A stretch of 33,421 nt of DNA from an uncultured Methanobacteriaceae archaeon. Its GTDB lineage: Archaea; Methanobacteriota; Methanobacteria; Methanobacteriales; Methanobacteriaceae. Positions 18,667 through 27,462 of the stretch are shown in pieces. The translations under genes and the position numbers were made by a program. The notes below the pieces were generated by a model that did no database searches, had not been told where the DNA came from, and saw only the letters and a program-made list of their open reading frames with translations. The DNA is taken from the NCBI GenBank assembly GCA_902782945.1, contig CACZOU010000068.1, positions 1-33,421 on the forward strand, written 5' to 3'. Numbering within the stretch: the first letter of the stretch is position 1; each line of letters starts with the position of its first letter.

Positions 18667-19461
18667 CTAATTTTCTTTAATCCATAATTGACCTTTACCC
18701 TTTTTCACACCAATATCTCCGATATATAATGTGTATTTGCCAATATGATATTTTCCATTTATTAGAGGATTTTGTATGATTTCTTCTTTTTTAAATCCTT
18801 GAAGTATTTCACCTACATGGCCATTAATAACAATAATTCCTTTTTTCATCTGTCCTCCGGGCCATTGTGTAACATCGCCATCTATCTGAATATATCCTCC
18901 AGCCATATGTATTCCTGCTAGTATGTCACAGTTTCCTTCAACGTAGATTTCACCATTTAGCATGCATTCTGCTAGTTGTTTTCCTACATTTCCACGGATA
19001 ATAATTTTTCCTCCAGACATACCTCTCCATTCACCCATATATGATGCTCCACAGAATTCCTTGACATTACCATTTATTTCTAGTAAACCACCAGTCATTT
19101 CACGGCCTGCATAACTTTCAGCATTACCATTTACAATTATATGTCCACCAGACATTTGAGCTCCTACATGAAGGTCAACATCACTATTTATTATTATTGT
19201 ACCTGCAGTCATGCAGTTTCCTATGTATTTGGTTCTATGTAAATCGCCATCTATTATTATTTTACAATCTGAGGGATTGTCACATTCTCCTTCAACTTCT
19301 ATTTTAAAGTAATCTGATAATTGTTCTTGTCTGTTTCCATGATAAATTATTGTTTCTGTTATTTCTTTTTCTGTTTTATCGTATAATAGCTCTGGAAGTA
19401 CGTTGTCAAATTCTAAGGGTATTCTGCTATATTTTTTCATTAATAGTTTTATTGTTTTCAT
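18667..19461 (-). CDS. fwdC: Formylmethanofuran dehydrogenase subunit C
   Basis: This 264-residue subunit is built of the right-handed beta-helix repeats related to the C-terminal domain of glutamate synthase. Glycine-rich turns recur about every 19-20 residues: GGHIIVNGNAESYAGREM, GGLLEINGNVKEFCGASYM, GGKIIIRGNVGKQL, GGYIQIDGDVTQWPGGQM. In the Fwd complex FwdC works with FwdA in forming formylmethanofuran from the formate made by FwdB/D. It starts six bases after the fwdA stop, with an SD (GAGGGAG) inside the last fwdA codons. A 19-residue leader MKTIKLLMKKYSRIPLEFD is usual. The repeats and neighbours leave little doubt. Confidence 0.95.
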   Translation of the reverse strand: MKTIKLLMKKYSRIPLEFDNVLPELLYDKTEKEITETIIYHGNRQEQLSDYFKIEVEGECDNPSDCKIIIDGDLHRTKYIGNCMTAGTIIINSDVDLHVGAQMSGGHIIVNGNAESYAGREMTGGLLEINGNVKEFCGASYMGEWRGMSGGKIIIRGNVGKQLAECMLNGEIYVEGNCDILAGIHMAGGYIQIDGDVTQWPGGQMKKGIIVINGHVGEILQGFKKEEIIQNPLINGKYHIGKYTLYIGDIGVKKGKGQLWIKEN

Positions 19462-19467
19462 GTTATC

Positions 19468-21192
19468 TTATACTCCCTCATATTGTATATCTATTCTATT
19501 ATCCGGTTCAGTATAATGGTCTGGAACACCATAATTTTCATATTTAATAGTATAATACTTATTAAATTCAGGTTTAATTCTTTTAATTAATCCTTCCTCT
19601 TTATTTTCAAGACCTTTTACATTACTCCATATATGTTTACTATTGATTAATTTAACAATTTCACCATTCTTTACAAGAATATTACCATCTTTAATTGTAT
19701 ATAGACTATTCAATAGTTTCTTCTCAAGAATCTCAGAATTACTTAGACGTGTAGGATCAAAGTCATCTACATCAATATCATAAACGGACACATCAGCCTT
19801 TGCACCAATACCTAAATGACCTCTATCTGTTAATCCAAGGATTTTAGCTGGACTAGCACGTGTAATTGTAGCAATATCATCCCAGGAGTATTCTCTATCA
19901 TAAGATCCAAGGGAAGTTCTTCTAGTAGCCCAACTATGAACTTCATTGTCAAGCATGTCATTAAGTTTCTCATTACTCATAATCCATGAAATAATTTTAG
20001 GATATCTGATGAATGGTCCACCATTAGGTGAATCTGTTGTTAATGCCATTTTCCATGGATCTTTTATTCCAAAGAAGAATTCAAGACCAACAGCCCATTG
20101 AAGTGCACTTACTGGAGCTCGTTTAGAATAAATGGATGGAATTAAACCAGATGCAGTTTCTACTTCAATATCTTTATTAGCCCATTTAAGACCGGTTAGT
20201 TTGAATAAATCATATTCCATAGGAGCATCAGCAGTCATTGTTGTTGTTTCATCAAATGTTAATTGTCCAATATCACAGGTCATATGTTTACTTTTATTAA
20301 TGTAATCAATGAGTTCTGGAGCACCAGATGTTACATCTCTCCAGTTTGTACCTTTATATGCATGGAACTGAAGATGTGTACAATGAATAACTTGGTTTCT
20401 ATCAACATTCTTATTCTTTTTAATATCTTTTACACAGTCAAATGTCTCAAGTGTTGTTTCATAATTACCTGGATGACCTAAATCATTTGTATGCACATGT
20501 ACTGAATGCGGAAGACCTAATTTTTCATTAACCTTGGTAAGAGCTCGGATAACTTCTCGTCCTGTAACATTCCAGTGAGGTTCCGGATCATCAAGACCAT
20601 CAACATTTTTACCCCAACCCCATGCTTCACTACCACAAGGATTTACAATTTTAATACCATAACCTTTAGCTAATTTAAGCCACTTAGAAATGAATAATGT
20701 TAAATCATCCATGTTATTTTCCTTAACATATTTAAGCATAAACCAATTGTTTCCAAATAGAGTTAGTGTAGGTATATCTAAATTAGGAATACTATTAATT
20801 TCCTCATGGGCATGTTTTGCTTCAAGAGGTGGAACAGCTGCTTCTGTAACAGTAGTGTATCCCATACGTGTATATCTATAACCTGTAGTTGGACAGGTAG
20901 GTAAAGAAAATCCTGCTTCAAATCCTTCAACACCCTTATTAGGTGCAGGTTTTATGCCACGTCTAATATCCTCTGGTCGGTATAATCTACCTACAGATAA
21001 CTTAGGTCCTGCTATATGTGAGTGTAAATCTACTCCACCAGGCATGACTAGTTTACCTGTTACATCTATGACTTTTGAATCAGAGGAGACTTTTTCAACT
21101 ATGTTACCATCTTTTATTAGAATATCTTTTTGTTCACCATTAACATTATTTGCCGGGTCAAAGACGATTCCATTTTTAAGAATATATTCCAT
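19468..21192 (-). CDS. fwdA: Formylmethanofuran dehydrogenase subunit A
   Basis: This 574-residue subunit belongs to the dihydroorotase/amidohydrolase fold and carries the binuclear metal site that condenses formate with methanofuran. [11 protein letters not shown] at residues 52-62 shows the metal ligands His57 and His59; further metal ligands lie in [11 protein letters not shown] and [13 protein letters not shown]. The C-terminal part has the amidohydrolase beta end: [21 protein letters not shown]. Its ATG directly follows the fwdB stop (TAAATG) and the SD lies inside fwdB, so translation is coupled. It is in the order G-D-B-A-C, different from the fwdHFGDACB order of Methanothermobacter (recalled). 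Confidence 0.96.
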   Translation of the reverse strand: MEYILKNGIVFDPANNVNGEQKDILIKDGNIVEKVSSDSKVIDVTGKLVMPGGVDLHSHIAGPKLSVGRLYRPEDIRRGIKPAPNKGVEGFEAGFSLPTCPTTGYRYTRMGYTTVTEAAVPPLEAKHAHEEINSIPNLDIPTLTLFGNNWFMLKYVKENNMDDLTLFISKWLKLAKGYGIKIVNPCGSEAWGWGKNVDGLDDPEPHWNVTGREVIRALTKVNEKLGLPHSVHVHTNDLGHPGNYETTLETFDCVKDIKKNKNVDRNQVIHCTHLQFHAYKGTNWRDVTSGAPELIDYINKSKHMTCDIGQLTFDETTTMTADAPMEYDLFKLTGLKWANKDIEVETASGLIPSIYSKRAPVSALQWAVGLEFFFGIKDPWKMALTTDSPNGGPFIRYPKIISWIMSNEKLNDMLDNEVHSWATRRTSLGSYDREYSWDDIATITRASPAKILGLTDRGHLGIGAKADVSVYDIDVDDFDPTRLSNSEILEKKLLNSLYTIKDGNILVKNGEIVKLINSKHIWSNVKGLENKEEGLIKRIKPEFNKYYTIKYENYGVPDHYTEPDNRIDIQYEGV

Positions 21193-22533
21193 TTAATCAT
21201 CTCCCTCCTGATTTAATTTTTCAATTCTCTTATATAATTCATGAAGAATCCATTCATCAGAGTGACAGTTTTCAGGCTTTTCTATAACTTTTTTCATGTA
21301 TATTGGTATTGAATCCATACGATAAGCAGTACCTTCTGTTTCTACACCTACTCTTGTACTTGGAAGCACAATATCTGATAATTCAGTATATGGACCCCAA
21401 TGTGTATCTATTTGTACTACAGGTATACTTGCAAGATGTTGTATGGAATATCCTGGGAATTGTACTCCCGGATCTGCAGCTACTGCCATGAAAAAGTCGG
21501 GTTCTCTTCTATTTAATAAATCAATAGTGGTTGTTTCTCCCACCATATATCGAGGATATCCTCTTGCAAAGTCAATACCATATGGATATCCTGTTTCTGT
21601 TGTCATGGCAATGTTGAATCCATTCACATTAAAGAATCCTCTCATAGGTAACATTGACCATTTAGAATACCTGTTAAGGTCTTCTATTAATTGTATTATT
21701 ATGTCTACATTTCTCTGTTTAGATAATGTTTGAGTTAATCCTAATCCAAAGAATAAAGCACCATATTCAGCATTTTTCATTGTTTCTGCTAGTTCATATA
21801 TCTTATCTACAGGTACTCCTGCAATTTCCTTACTTGTCAGGGTATTTCCTTTTAATACCATTCGTAGAGCGTTGAAGAATGTATAATCTTCATCCATGTC
21901 ATATTGAATCCATTCATCAGATACTTTTGCTGTATTAGTGTATTTCGGGTCAATTGTGATTAATTTTCTATCTTTTCTTCCGTTTGGTCTGAAGAATCCC
22001 TCAGGGAATGTTGTGTATCTTGATAGATGTCTTGGATGGTCATCCATTGGGTTTGTACCTACATATATAATTACATCTGCCCTGTTTTTTACTTCACCTA
22101 ATGTCATTACTGGATGTCCAACATTTTGGAATGCTTGGATTGTTGCTCCATGACATATTGTAGATTGGTTATCTATTACTGAACCAGTTGTTTCAGCTAT
22201 TTTTATTCCTTGTTTGATTGCTTCAATTGATGTTTCTCCCCAGCCATATAGTACTGGTCTAAGGCTATTGTGTAATAATTCTGCGGTTTTATCTAATGCT
22301 TGGTTCCATGTTGTTTCTTCAAGTATTCCTGATTCATTTCTTATCATAGGATTTAGAAGTCTTTGGTCTTCATCATTTATTATCTTACTAGCGCCTAATC
22401 TGCATGCATGTCTTACTCCAACAATTTTCTTATCTTTTAAGAGATATGTTATGTCGTCACAGTTATTTCCACAGTATGAACAGGAGCAATTTTTTACTTC
22501 TTCATCATAATCAGTGATTGGTTTTTCAGTCAT
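21193..22533 (-). CDS. fwdB: Formylmethanofuran dehydrogenase subunit B, W/Mo catalytic
   Basis: This 446-residue subunit belongs to the molybdopterin oxidoreductase family and reduces CO2 to formate at a tungsto- or molybdopterin. The N-terminus carries the [4Fe-4S] motif (Cys18, Cys21 and Cys25 in CSYCGNNC, and Cys44 in HACRLGASK). Cys127 in [12 protein letters not shown] is at the place of the metal-coordinating Cys (Sec in some methanogens); the codon here is cysteine TGT, so no selenium decoding is needed. Pterin-binding segments are [18 protein letters not shown] and [17 protein letters not shown]. It starts 2 nt after fwdD with an SD (GGGAG) inside fwdD. Whether W or Mo form cannot be told from sequence alone. 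Confidence 0.95.
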   Translation of the reverse strand: MTEKPITDYDEEVKNCSCSYCGNNCDDITYLLKDKKIVGVRHACRLGASKIINDEDQRLLNPMIRNESGILEETTWNQALDKTAELLHNSLRPVLYGWGETSIEAIKQGIKIAETTGSVIDNQSTICHGATIQAFQNVGHPVMTLGEVKNRADVIIYVGTNPMDDHPRHLSRYTTFPEGFFRPNGRKDRKLITIDPKYTNTAKVSDEWIQYDMDEDYTFFNALRMVLKGNTLTSKEIAGVPVDKIYELAETMKNAEYGALFFGLGLTQTLSKQRNVDIIIQLIEDLNRYSKWSMLPMRGFFNVNGFNIAMTTETGYPYGIDFARGYPRYMVGETTTIDLLNRREPDFFMAVAADPGVQFPGYSIQHLASIPVVQIDTHWGPYTELSDIVLPSTRVGVETEGTAYRMDSIPIYMKKVIEKPENCHSDEWILHELYKRIEKLNQEGDD

Positions 22534-22535
22534 GG

Positions 22536-22988
22536 TTATAGCTCCCTTTTCTTATATACTGGTTTTTCACCTAGACTTTCTAGGTTATCAGTATTATCTG
22601 TGTATTTATGATATGTTTTTCTCATAAGGTCTGCTACTAGCAGTACTTCATCATCTGTTTTTCTTATTGTTGCTGGAACCCCCTTAAATGTAGGAATGTT
22701 ACAACAATATGTTTCCGGACTTATTACAATATTTGCCCAGGGACCTTTTGGTATGAATATCATTCCTTCATGTGGTGCATCATGTGATTTATCTACATAA
22801 ATTGTTACTTCACCCCATTCTGATTTAACATTTATTTTATCACGTGGTTTTAATGATAATTTTTCCATATCTCTTGGATCCATAAATGCTACTGCTGTTG
22901 CTTGTCTGTATTCATCTTTTAGTGTAGAACCTTTTTTCTCATAGTATGCTTGAATGATACTAGTACCTGTATTGATAATAATATTCAT
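22536..22988 (-). CDS. fwdD: Formylmethanofuran dehydrogenase subunit D
   Basis: This small subunit corresponds to the C-terminal molydopterin-dinucleotide-binding domain that other oxidoreductases carry in one chain with the FwdB part. Visible features are [15 protein letters not shown] (the beta-barrel start), [19 protein letters not shown] and the late [14 protein letters not shown]. The chosen ATG gives 150 residues ([13 protein letters not shown]), near the usual size; earlier ATG 23006 and TTG 23012 are in frame but overlap the fwdG end. GGATGAG upstream serves as SD. It follows fwdG directly and ends next to fwdB. Confidence 0.93.
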   Translation of the reverse strand: MNIIINTGTSIIQAYYEKKGSTLKDEYRQATAVAFMDPRDMEKLSLKPRDKINVKSEWGEVTIYVDKSHDAPHEGMIFIPKGPWANIVISPETYCCNIPTFKGVPATIRKTDDEVLLVADLMRKTYHKYTDNTDNLESLGEKPVYKKREL

Positions 22989-22998
22989 CTCATCCAAT

Positions 22999-23232
22999 CT
23001 AATCATCTCCAATATATATTGCTTTTGTTGGACAGGTGTTATTACATTCCATACATTCTGTACATTTTTCTGGATGAAATAGTTTTATTATTCCATTTTC
23101 AACTAACATTATAACTTCTGTAGTATCTGGACCATTACCCCCTATAACTTCAGGACATATTTCCTGATTCACAGGACATACTATTATACAGGCTCCGCAG
23201 CCTAGACAATGGTCTTGATTAACTTTCAACAT
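22999..23232 (-). CDS. fwdG: Formylmethanofuran dehydrogenase ferredoxin subunit G
   Basis: This protein has 77 residues and two [4Fe-4S] motifs of classic spacing: CLGCGACIIVCP near residues 9-20 and CTECMECNNTCP near 56-67, so it is a two-cluster ferredoxin. As first gene of the operon and partner of FwdD/B/A/C it matches FwdG, which carries electrons between the polyferredoxin and the catalytic subunit. The start ATG 23232 has GGAG about 11 nt before; another ATG seven bases earlier is out of frame and opens a six-codon frame. fwdF and fwdH, present with the complex elsewhere, are missing here. Confidence 0.8.
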   Translation of the reverse strand: MLKVNQDHCLGCGACIIVCPVNQEICPEVIGGNGPDTTEVIMLVENGIIKLFHPEKCTECMECNNTCPTKAIYIGDD

Positions 23233-23567
23233 TCAACATTATACTCCTTATTACCATTTTTCAATATTATTTTCCTAAAAAAAGTAAATTATTAGCTTAA
23301 TTTTAATTATTAAATATACATTTACTTTTCTCTAAATTCAAGAATATTATTATAAAAATAAATAGTGTTATTAGTGTATTGTGTATACTACACTTTTTTA
23401 TATAATAATACACAATTCTTGTTTTTAACTATCTCTTTTTTGATTAATAAATTTAGTTTATATATTAAATTAATATAACTTCCTTTATTATGACTAATTA
23501 TATTATAAAAAAATGACAGAAATATAATTATTAATAAATAATCATTATAAATAGGATGGTAAAATTT
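23233..23567. other. Divergent fwd-purP intergenic region
   Basis: No coding ORF. It holds the shared promoters, including the inverted repeat around a TATA element at 23378-23416 and a TTTATATA at about 23456-23463 on the plus strand for purP. The rest is AT-rich. Confidence 0.5.
23378..23416. promoter_or_regulatory. 9-bp inverted repeat around a TATA element
   Basis: ATTGTGTAT (23378-23386) and ATACACAAT (23408-23416) are perfect reverse complements with 21 nt between; the centre has TTATATAA (usable in either direction). Inside the left arm is another GTGTATAC-TACAC symmetry at 23381-23393. It is a plausible operator for the fwdG promoter on the minus strand or purP on the plus strand. 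Confidence 0.45.
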
Positions 23568-24659
23568 ATGGGAAAAATAAAAAAAGAAGATATAGATGCA
23601 ATAGTTGATAAGTATGATAAAGAAAATATCACTATTGCAACATTAGGTAGTCATACGGCATTACATATTCTTCGTGGCGCAAAACAAGAAGGATTTAGAA
23701 CAGCAGTCGTTTGTGAAAAAGGTAAGGAAGTACCATATGAACGATTTGGAGTGGCTGATGAATTTATATTTGTAGATGAATATAAAGATATTGTAAATGA
23801 AGAAGTTCAAGAAAAATTAAGATCAAGGAATGCTATAGTAGTACCACATGGTTCATTCGTTGCATATGCTGGTCTAAGTAATGTTGAAGATAAATTCAAT
23901 GTACCAATGTTTGGAAATCGTGATATTCTAAGATGGGAAGCAGAAAGAGATAAAGAAAGAAAAATGATTACAGAATCTGGAATAAGAATGCCAAAAAAAT
24001 TCGAAAGCCCAGAAGACATTGATAAAGAAGTTATGGTAAAATTCCCAGGAGCAAGAGGAGGTCAAGGATACTTCATATGCTCAAGTTATGAGGAATTCCA
24101 AGAAAAAATAGCTGAAATGAAGGAAAGAAACTGGATTACAGATGAAGATGTTAAATATGCACACATAGAAGAATATGTTTGTGGTACAAACTTCTGTATA
24201 CATTATTTCTACTCCGCACTAAAAGATGAAGTAGAAGTTTTAGGAATGGACAGTAGATATGAAACTAACATAGATGGTATAGTAAGAATTCCAGCACAAG
24301 ACCAACTAGCAGCAAATCTTAGTCCTTCATATGTTGTAAGTGGAAATCATCCAGTAGTAATAAGAGAATCATTATTACCAAAAGTATTTGAAAATGGTGA
24401 TAAACTAGTAAAAACAGCTAAAAAATTAGTAAAACCTGGAATGAATGGTCCATTCTGTCTACAATGCTTAGTAAATGATGACAGAGAAATAGTTATCTTT
24501 GAAATGAGTGCAAGAATAGATGGAGGTACAAATACATTCATGAATGGATCTCCTTACTCCTACATACAATTTGGAGAACCAATGAGTATGGGACGCAGAA
24601 TCTCTAGAGAAATTAAAAACGCTATAAAAGAAGATAAACTTGATGTTATAATAACATAA
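23568..24659 (+). CDS. purP: 5-formaminoimidazole-4-carboxamide ribonucleotide synthetase
   Basis: This archaeal ATP-grasp enzyme (363 residues) formylates AICAR with formate and ATP, replacing the folate-dependent PurH step in purine synthesis. Landmarks are ATLGSHTALHILRGAK at the start, VVPHGSFVAYAGL, FGNRDILRWEAERDKERKM, VMVKFPGARGGQGYFI (the ATP-grasp P-loop-like part) and EMSARIDGGTNTFMNGSPYS near the C-terminus. An ATG at 23556 is in frame, but GGATGGT at 23554-23560 sits 7 nt before ATG 23568, giving the usual MGKIKKEDI start. It is divergent from fwd and ends before a ferredoxin pair on the other strand. Confidence 0.93.
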   Translation: MGKIKKEDIDAIVDKYDKENITIATLGSHTALHILRGAKQEGFRTAVVCEKGKEVPYERFGVADEFIFVDEYKDIVNEEVQEKLRSRNAIVVPHGSFVAYAGLSNVEDKFNVPMFGNRDILRWEAERDKERKMITESGIRMPKKFESPEDIDKEVMVKFPGARGGQGYFICSSYEEFQEKIAEMKERNWITDEDVKYAHIEEYVCGTNFCIHYFYSALKDEVEVLGMDSRYETNIDGIVRIPAQDQLAANLSPSYVVSGNHPVVIRESLLPKVFENGDKLVKTAKKLVKPGMNGPFCLQCLVNDDREIVIFEMSARIDGGTNTFMNGSPYSYIQFGEPMSMGRRISREIKNAIKEDKLDVIIT

Positions 24660-24850
24660 CCGTTTTTAGTGAAAGTTAACTTAACCTCCAAATATTATTC
24701 TTTTTATAATAAAACAATTATAATTTAAGCTTTTAATAGATTGCATTAAATTACGTATATAATAAGAAAAAAAGATTTTTTTGTTAAATTTAATTTTAAA
24801 AAAATAAGTTAGAGTAAGAAAAATCACTTAATAACTAAATAGAATTTTTT

Positions 24851-25048
24851 TTAAATATTGGTTATGGACAATGCATTATTAGGGCAGTTTGTCACACAAA
24901 GTCCACAATTTTTACATGCTTCCTCATTTATATGTGGATATCCATTAACATTCTCAATTGCATCTAAAGCACATACTTCTATACATACATTGTGTCCCGG
25001 ACAATGATCAATTCCGTTACATCTATCCTGATAAATTGTTACTACCAT
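24851..25048 (-). CDS. Small ferredoxin with odd first cluster, second of pair
   Basis: This is a 65-residue protein with two cysteine groups. The second, CKNCGLCVTNCP, is a normal CX2CX2CX3CP. The first is CNGIDHCPGHNVCIEVC, that is CX5CX5CX3C (Cys10, 16, 22, 26), so the spacing is wider than in common ferredoxins. It should bind two iron-sulfur clusters (inference). ATG follows GGTGA with good spacing. It lies 30 nt after a similar gene and is likely in one operon with it; their cysteine patterns match, so they arose by tandem duplication. The electron partner is unknown. Confidence 0.85.
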   Translation of the reverse strand: MVVTIYQDRCNGIDHCPGHNVCIEVCALDAIENVNGYPHINEEACKNCGLCVTNCPNNALSITNI

Positions 25049-25078
25049 TGTATTGTCACCTTTAATTGTTTTTCATAA

Positions 25079-25270
25079 TCATGGTTTAGAAATTGCTTCA
25101 TTAGGACAATTCATTACACAAAGTCCACATTCTGGGCAAAGGTATTCATCGATTACAGGCATACCATTAACATTATTAATGGAATCTAATGCACAGATTT
25201 CTATACATAACCCATTTGCAGGACAATTATCTACATCACTACACTTATTACTATCAATTATTACAGCCAT
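25079..25270 (-). CDS. Small ferredoxin with odd first cluster, first of pair
   Basis: This protein has 63 residues. It shares the CX5CX5CX3C first motif (CSDVDNCPANGLCIEIC, Cys9, 15, 21, 25) and a regular second motif CPECGLCVMNCP. A common framework AVIID/VVTIY plus ALDxIxNVNGxP links it to the next gene. The two could be two-cluster electron carriers for a low-potential reaction of methanogenesis or biosynthesis. The SD is weak (GATGAG); a TATA-like AAATATAAT lies about 80 nt upstream. Confidence 0.85.
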   Translation of the reverse strand: MAVIIDSNKCSDVDNCPANGLCIEICALDSINNVNGMPVIDEYLCPECGLCVMNCPNEAISKP

Positions 25271-25428
25271 ATACTCATCTTCTAGTTATTAGTTTTCAAA
25301 CAATTTTTCTAGTTATTTCTTATTTTTTTGTAGTTATAACCATATTAAATCATCTTTATTATATTTGCATGTTTACATCCCTAAAAAATCAATACAAAAT
25401 ATAATACATTAATAAGTCTCTCTTTTTC

Positions 25429-25438
25429 TATATATAAA
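25429..25438 (+). promoter_or_regulatory. Orphan TATA box in plus orientation
   Basis: TATATATAAA in a pyrimidine-rich upstream context, 37 bases before GGGGTGAT (25475-25482). It could drive a short transcript with the 17-codon ORF at 25489. Confidence 0.35.
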
Positions 25439-25488
25439 ATAATCGATTTTTAAGGAATTATATACATTAATAAAGGGGTGATAATACA

Positions 25489-25542
25489 TTGAATTTAAAA
25501 AATACGCAATTTAATACGGAATTGAAAATTATTATTATCTAA
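25489..25542 (+). CDS. Possible 17-residue small ORF with strong SD
   Basis: GGGGTGAT at 25475-25482 is close to the ideal archaeal SD. Six bases later TTG opens a frame MNLKNTQFNTELKIIII ending at TAA 25540-25542. A TATA box is upstream. The peptide is too short to recognise; it may be a small protein, a leader, or chance. nrpR runs convergently on the other strand and ends 33 nt farther on, so any transcript would run into nrpR in antisense. Confidence 0.3.
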   Translation: MNLKNTQFNTELKIIII

Positions 25543-25575
25543 AAAAGAATAAAATGAGAAATAATCTATCATGAA

Positions 25576-27240
25576 TTATAATTCTTCAAAAGAATTAAAG
25601 TCAACAATAGTTTCAATAGATTTTATATCAACAGGAATATCTTTCTCTTTAATTGCAGCAATAGGATTAAGACCCCCAGATAATACAAATCCAAAATTAT
25701 ATTTCTCTATTCTAGCATTATACATGTACTCATTAGGTTTACCTAGTTTTAAAACTTCGAAACCAGATTCTTTTAATGATTCTAGTACACTAATAGTCTT
25801 ATCTCTTGCAATATATGGAATTGAATGGACACTAGCTAATATTTTACCAGAATTATTCAGTGAACCAAGAATATCCTCCATATTTTTCTTAAGGAATATT
25901 TCATGAGGATCGATAGAGGAACCCATGTATGATATTAATTCAATGAAACGTCTATTATTTCCATAGACATCTAAAACACCACTATACCCTGGTGTAACAG
26001 TGATACCTTTATTTATTAATATACCATCTACTGTTAAACTACAGATTGTTCCAAGTCCTACTTTATTATCAGGATAATCTATAATGGAATATCTATTACC
26101 AATACAATATTCTGGTTTAGATTTATATACCTTGTTTAATATTTCAAGACTTTCATCCAGATATTCTCTGTCGATATATGATATATTGGTAATAACTTCA
26201 CCTTCACATGTTTCTTCATCAAAATTAACTTGCGATATTAAATTAGATATTTTATTTAATATAAATGAAATTTGATGATTATTTTTAGCAGTCGCTGGTT
26301 TTAGAGGTGTTTTCATCTCATGACTTGAACTAACCATTTTACTATATTCACTATAACTATCAGCTAATTTAACACTTAAATCATAACCTGCTTCTTGTGC
26401 TGCACATAATGGTGTAACACCACCAATAATAGCAATACCAGTCATACCCTCAGGCACAGGTATTCCAAGCACAGGCTTTCCAGGTTCACCAATAGTTATA
26501 ACACCATTAATATTAATCTTATTAAGTTTTTGTAGTAATTTAATAGTTTGTTCTTTCTTCACTGCTGGAATGATTCTGAAATTAGCTGGAATAACACCAG
26601 TACCACTAGTAACAACATCTAATATGGATGTATTATCTGAACTTGTGAAAGCTTCTAAAGGTGTAATTGATGTTTTAGAATAAGCTATTTGTTCTGTGAA
26701 GTTAATAGGCACGTAATCCTCTACTTTTAAAAGTCCACCATACATAAGTTTTGAGATAATACCATTGTGCTGTAAAACACCGTCAATAGTAGTACCACAT
26801 ACTGTCTCGATATATGTCTTATTCTCATGTTCATAGATATGATATCTATTACTAACACTCAATCCCTTTTCGAACATTTTGTTAATTAGGGCTGTTGAGT
26901 CAAGTTCATTAATTGATGAAATATTTACTATAACGGACCCTTTTCCAGTTTCAGGATCTAGGTCTACATTATACATTTTCTCTTGAAAGTGAGAATATGT
27001 GAAATCCACCTGGTCATATATTAATCCTTTTTTAAGTTCTTCAATTCCTTCATCTGTTATTTTTCTTCCCTTGTAACCAACTTTTTCTGTAAGACCACGT
27101 TCATCTAAGATATGCATATGATACCTTACAGCTCGTTCACCTAGAGAATAACCTCTTTTTTTCAGTTCCTCTGAAATGACTTTAGCTCCTAGAATTTCAT
27201 TTTTACTATATAAAATTCGTAGAATCTCCATCATTTTCAT
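25576..27240 (-). CDS. nrpR: NrpR, global nitrogen repressor
   Basis: This 554-residue protein is the euryarchaeal nitrogen regulator that represses glnA and nif genes and is released by 2-oxoglutarate. The first 75 residues are a winged helix (ILRILYSKNEILGAKVISEELKKRG, then RAVRYHMHILDERGLTEKVG and GRKITDEG). Two tandem NrpR (DUF128) domains follow, about 80-315 and 320-550, each with ITPLE-AF- or SIDPHEIFL-like segments and a repeated GTICSLTVDGIL/GTTIDGVLQ pattern. The start is among ATG 27240, 27234 and 27231; no strong SD is seen. It lies downstream of glnA, separated by that gene's hairpin terminator. Its likely operators are at the glnA promoter. Confidence 0.93.
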   Translation of the reverse strand: MKMMEILRILYSKNEILGAKVISEELKKRGYSLGERAVRYHMHILDERGLTEKVGYKGRKITDEGIEELKKGLIYDQVDFTYSHFQEKMYNVDLDPETGKGSVIVNISSINELDSTALINKMFEKGLSVSNRYHIYEHENKTYIETVCGTTIDGVLQHNGIISKLMYGGLLKVEDYVPINFTEQIAYSKTSITPLEAFTSSDNTSILDVVTSGTGVIPANFRIIPAVKKEQTIKLLQKLNKININGVITIGEPGKPVLGIPVPEGMTGIAIIGGVTPLCAAQEAGYDLSVKLADSYSEYSKMVSSSHEMKTPLKPATAKNNHQISFILNKISNLISQVNFDEETCEGEVITNISYIDREYLDESLEILNKVYKSKPEYCIGNRYSIIDYPDNKVGLGTICSLTVDGILINKGITVTPGYSGVLDVYGNNRRFIELISYMGSSIDPHEIFLKKNMEDILGSLNNSGKILASVHSIPYIARDKTISVLESLKESGFEVLKLGKPNEYMYNARIEKYNFGFVLSGGLNPIAAIKEKDIPVDIKSIETIVDFNSFEEL

Positions 27241-27435
27241 GTCTGTTTCTTGTTTTACAGAAATAATATCATACCTCTCATCTAGGACTTATTTTTATCA
27301 TGGTTAGAATCCTTTATAAATCTAATTACATCTAATTAACAGTGAAGATTATTATTTATTTATATTTATTTTACGGCGGTTAATATTGTTTTTAAAAAGT
27401 TATAGAATAAGTCCTATGCTAAAAAGAAGATTATG

Positions 27436-27462
27436 GAAAAATAGATATTGTAAAATATCTAT
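27436..27462 (-). terminator. glnA terminator overlapping the stop codon
   Basis: ATAGATATT-GTAA-AATATCTAT (27441-27462) is a perfect nine-pair stem that contains the glnA stop codon (27459-27461). On the minus strand TTTT follows immediately, then more T-rich sequence. Confidence 0.6.

Larger units (their letters stand above)
25271..25575. other. Gap between ferredoxins and nrpR
   Basis: Contains the minus-strand ferredoxin promoter, an 11-bp direct repeat TTCTAGTTATT (25280-25290 and 25307-25317), and on the plus strand an orphan TATA-SD-sORF arrangement (25429-25542). No RNA gene recognised. Confidence 0.5.

Noticed and set aside
20263-22510. Several plus frames of 60-100 codons over the fwd operon
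   Set aside because: All antisense to the well-supported fwdA and fwdB; no SD or protein-like sequence.
21193-22533. Selenocysteine in FwdB
   Set aside because: The position normally Cys or Sec is TGT; there is no in-frame TGA.
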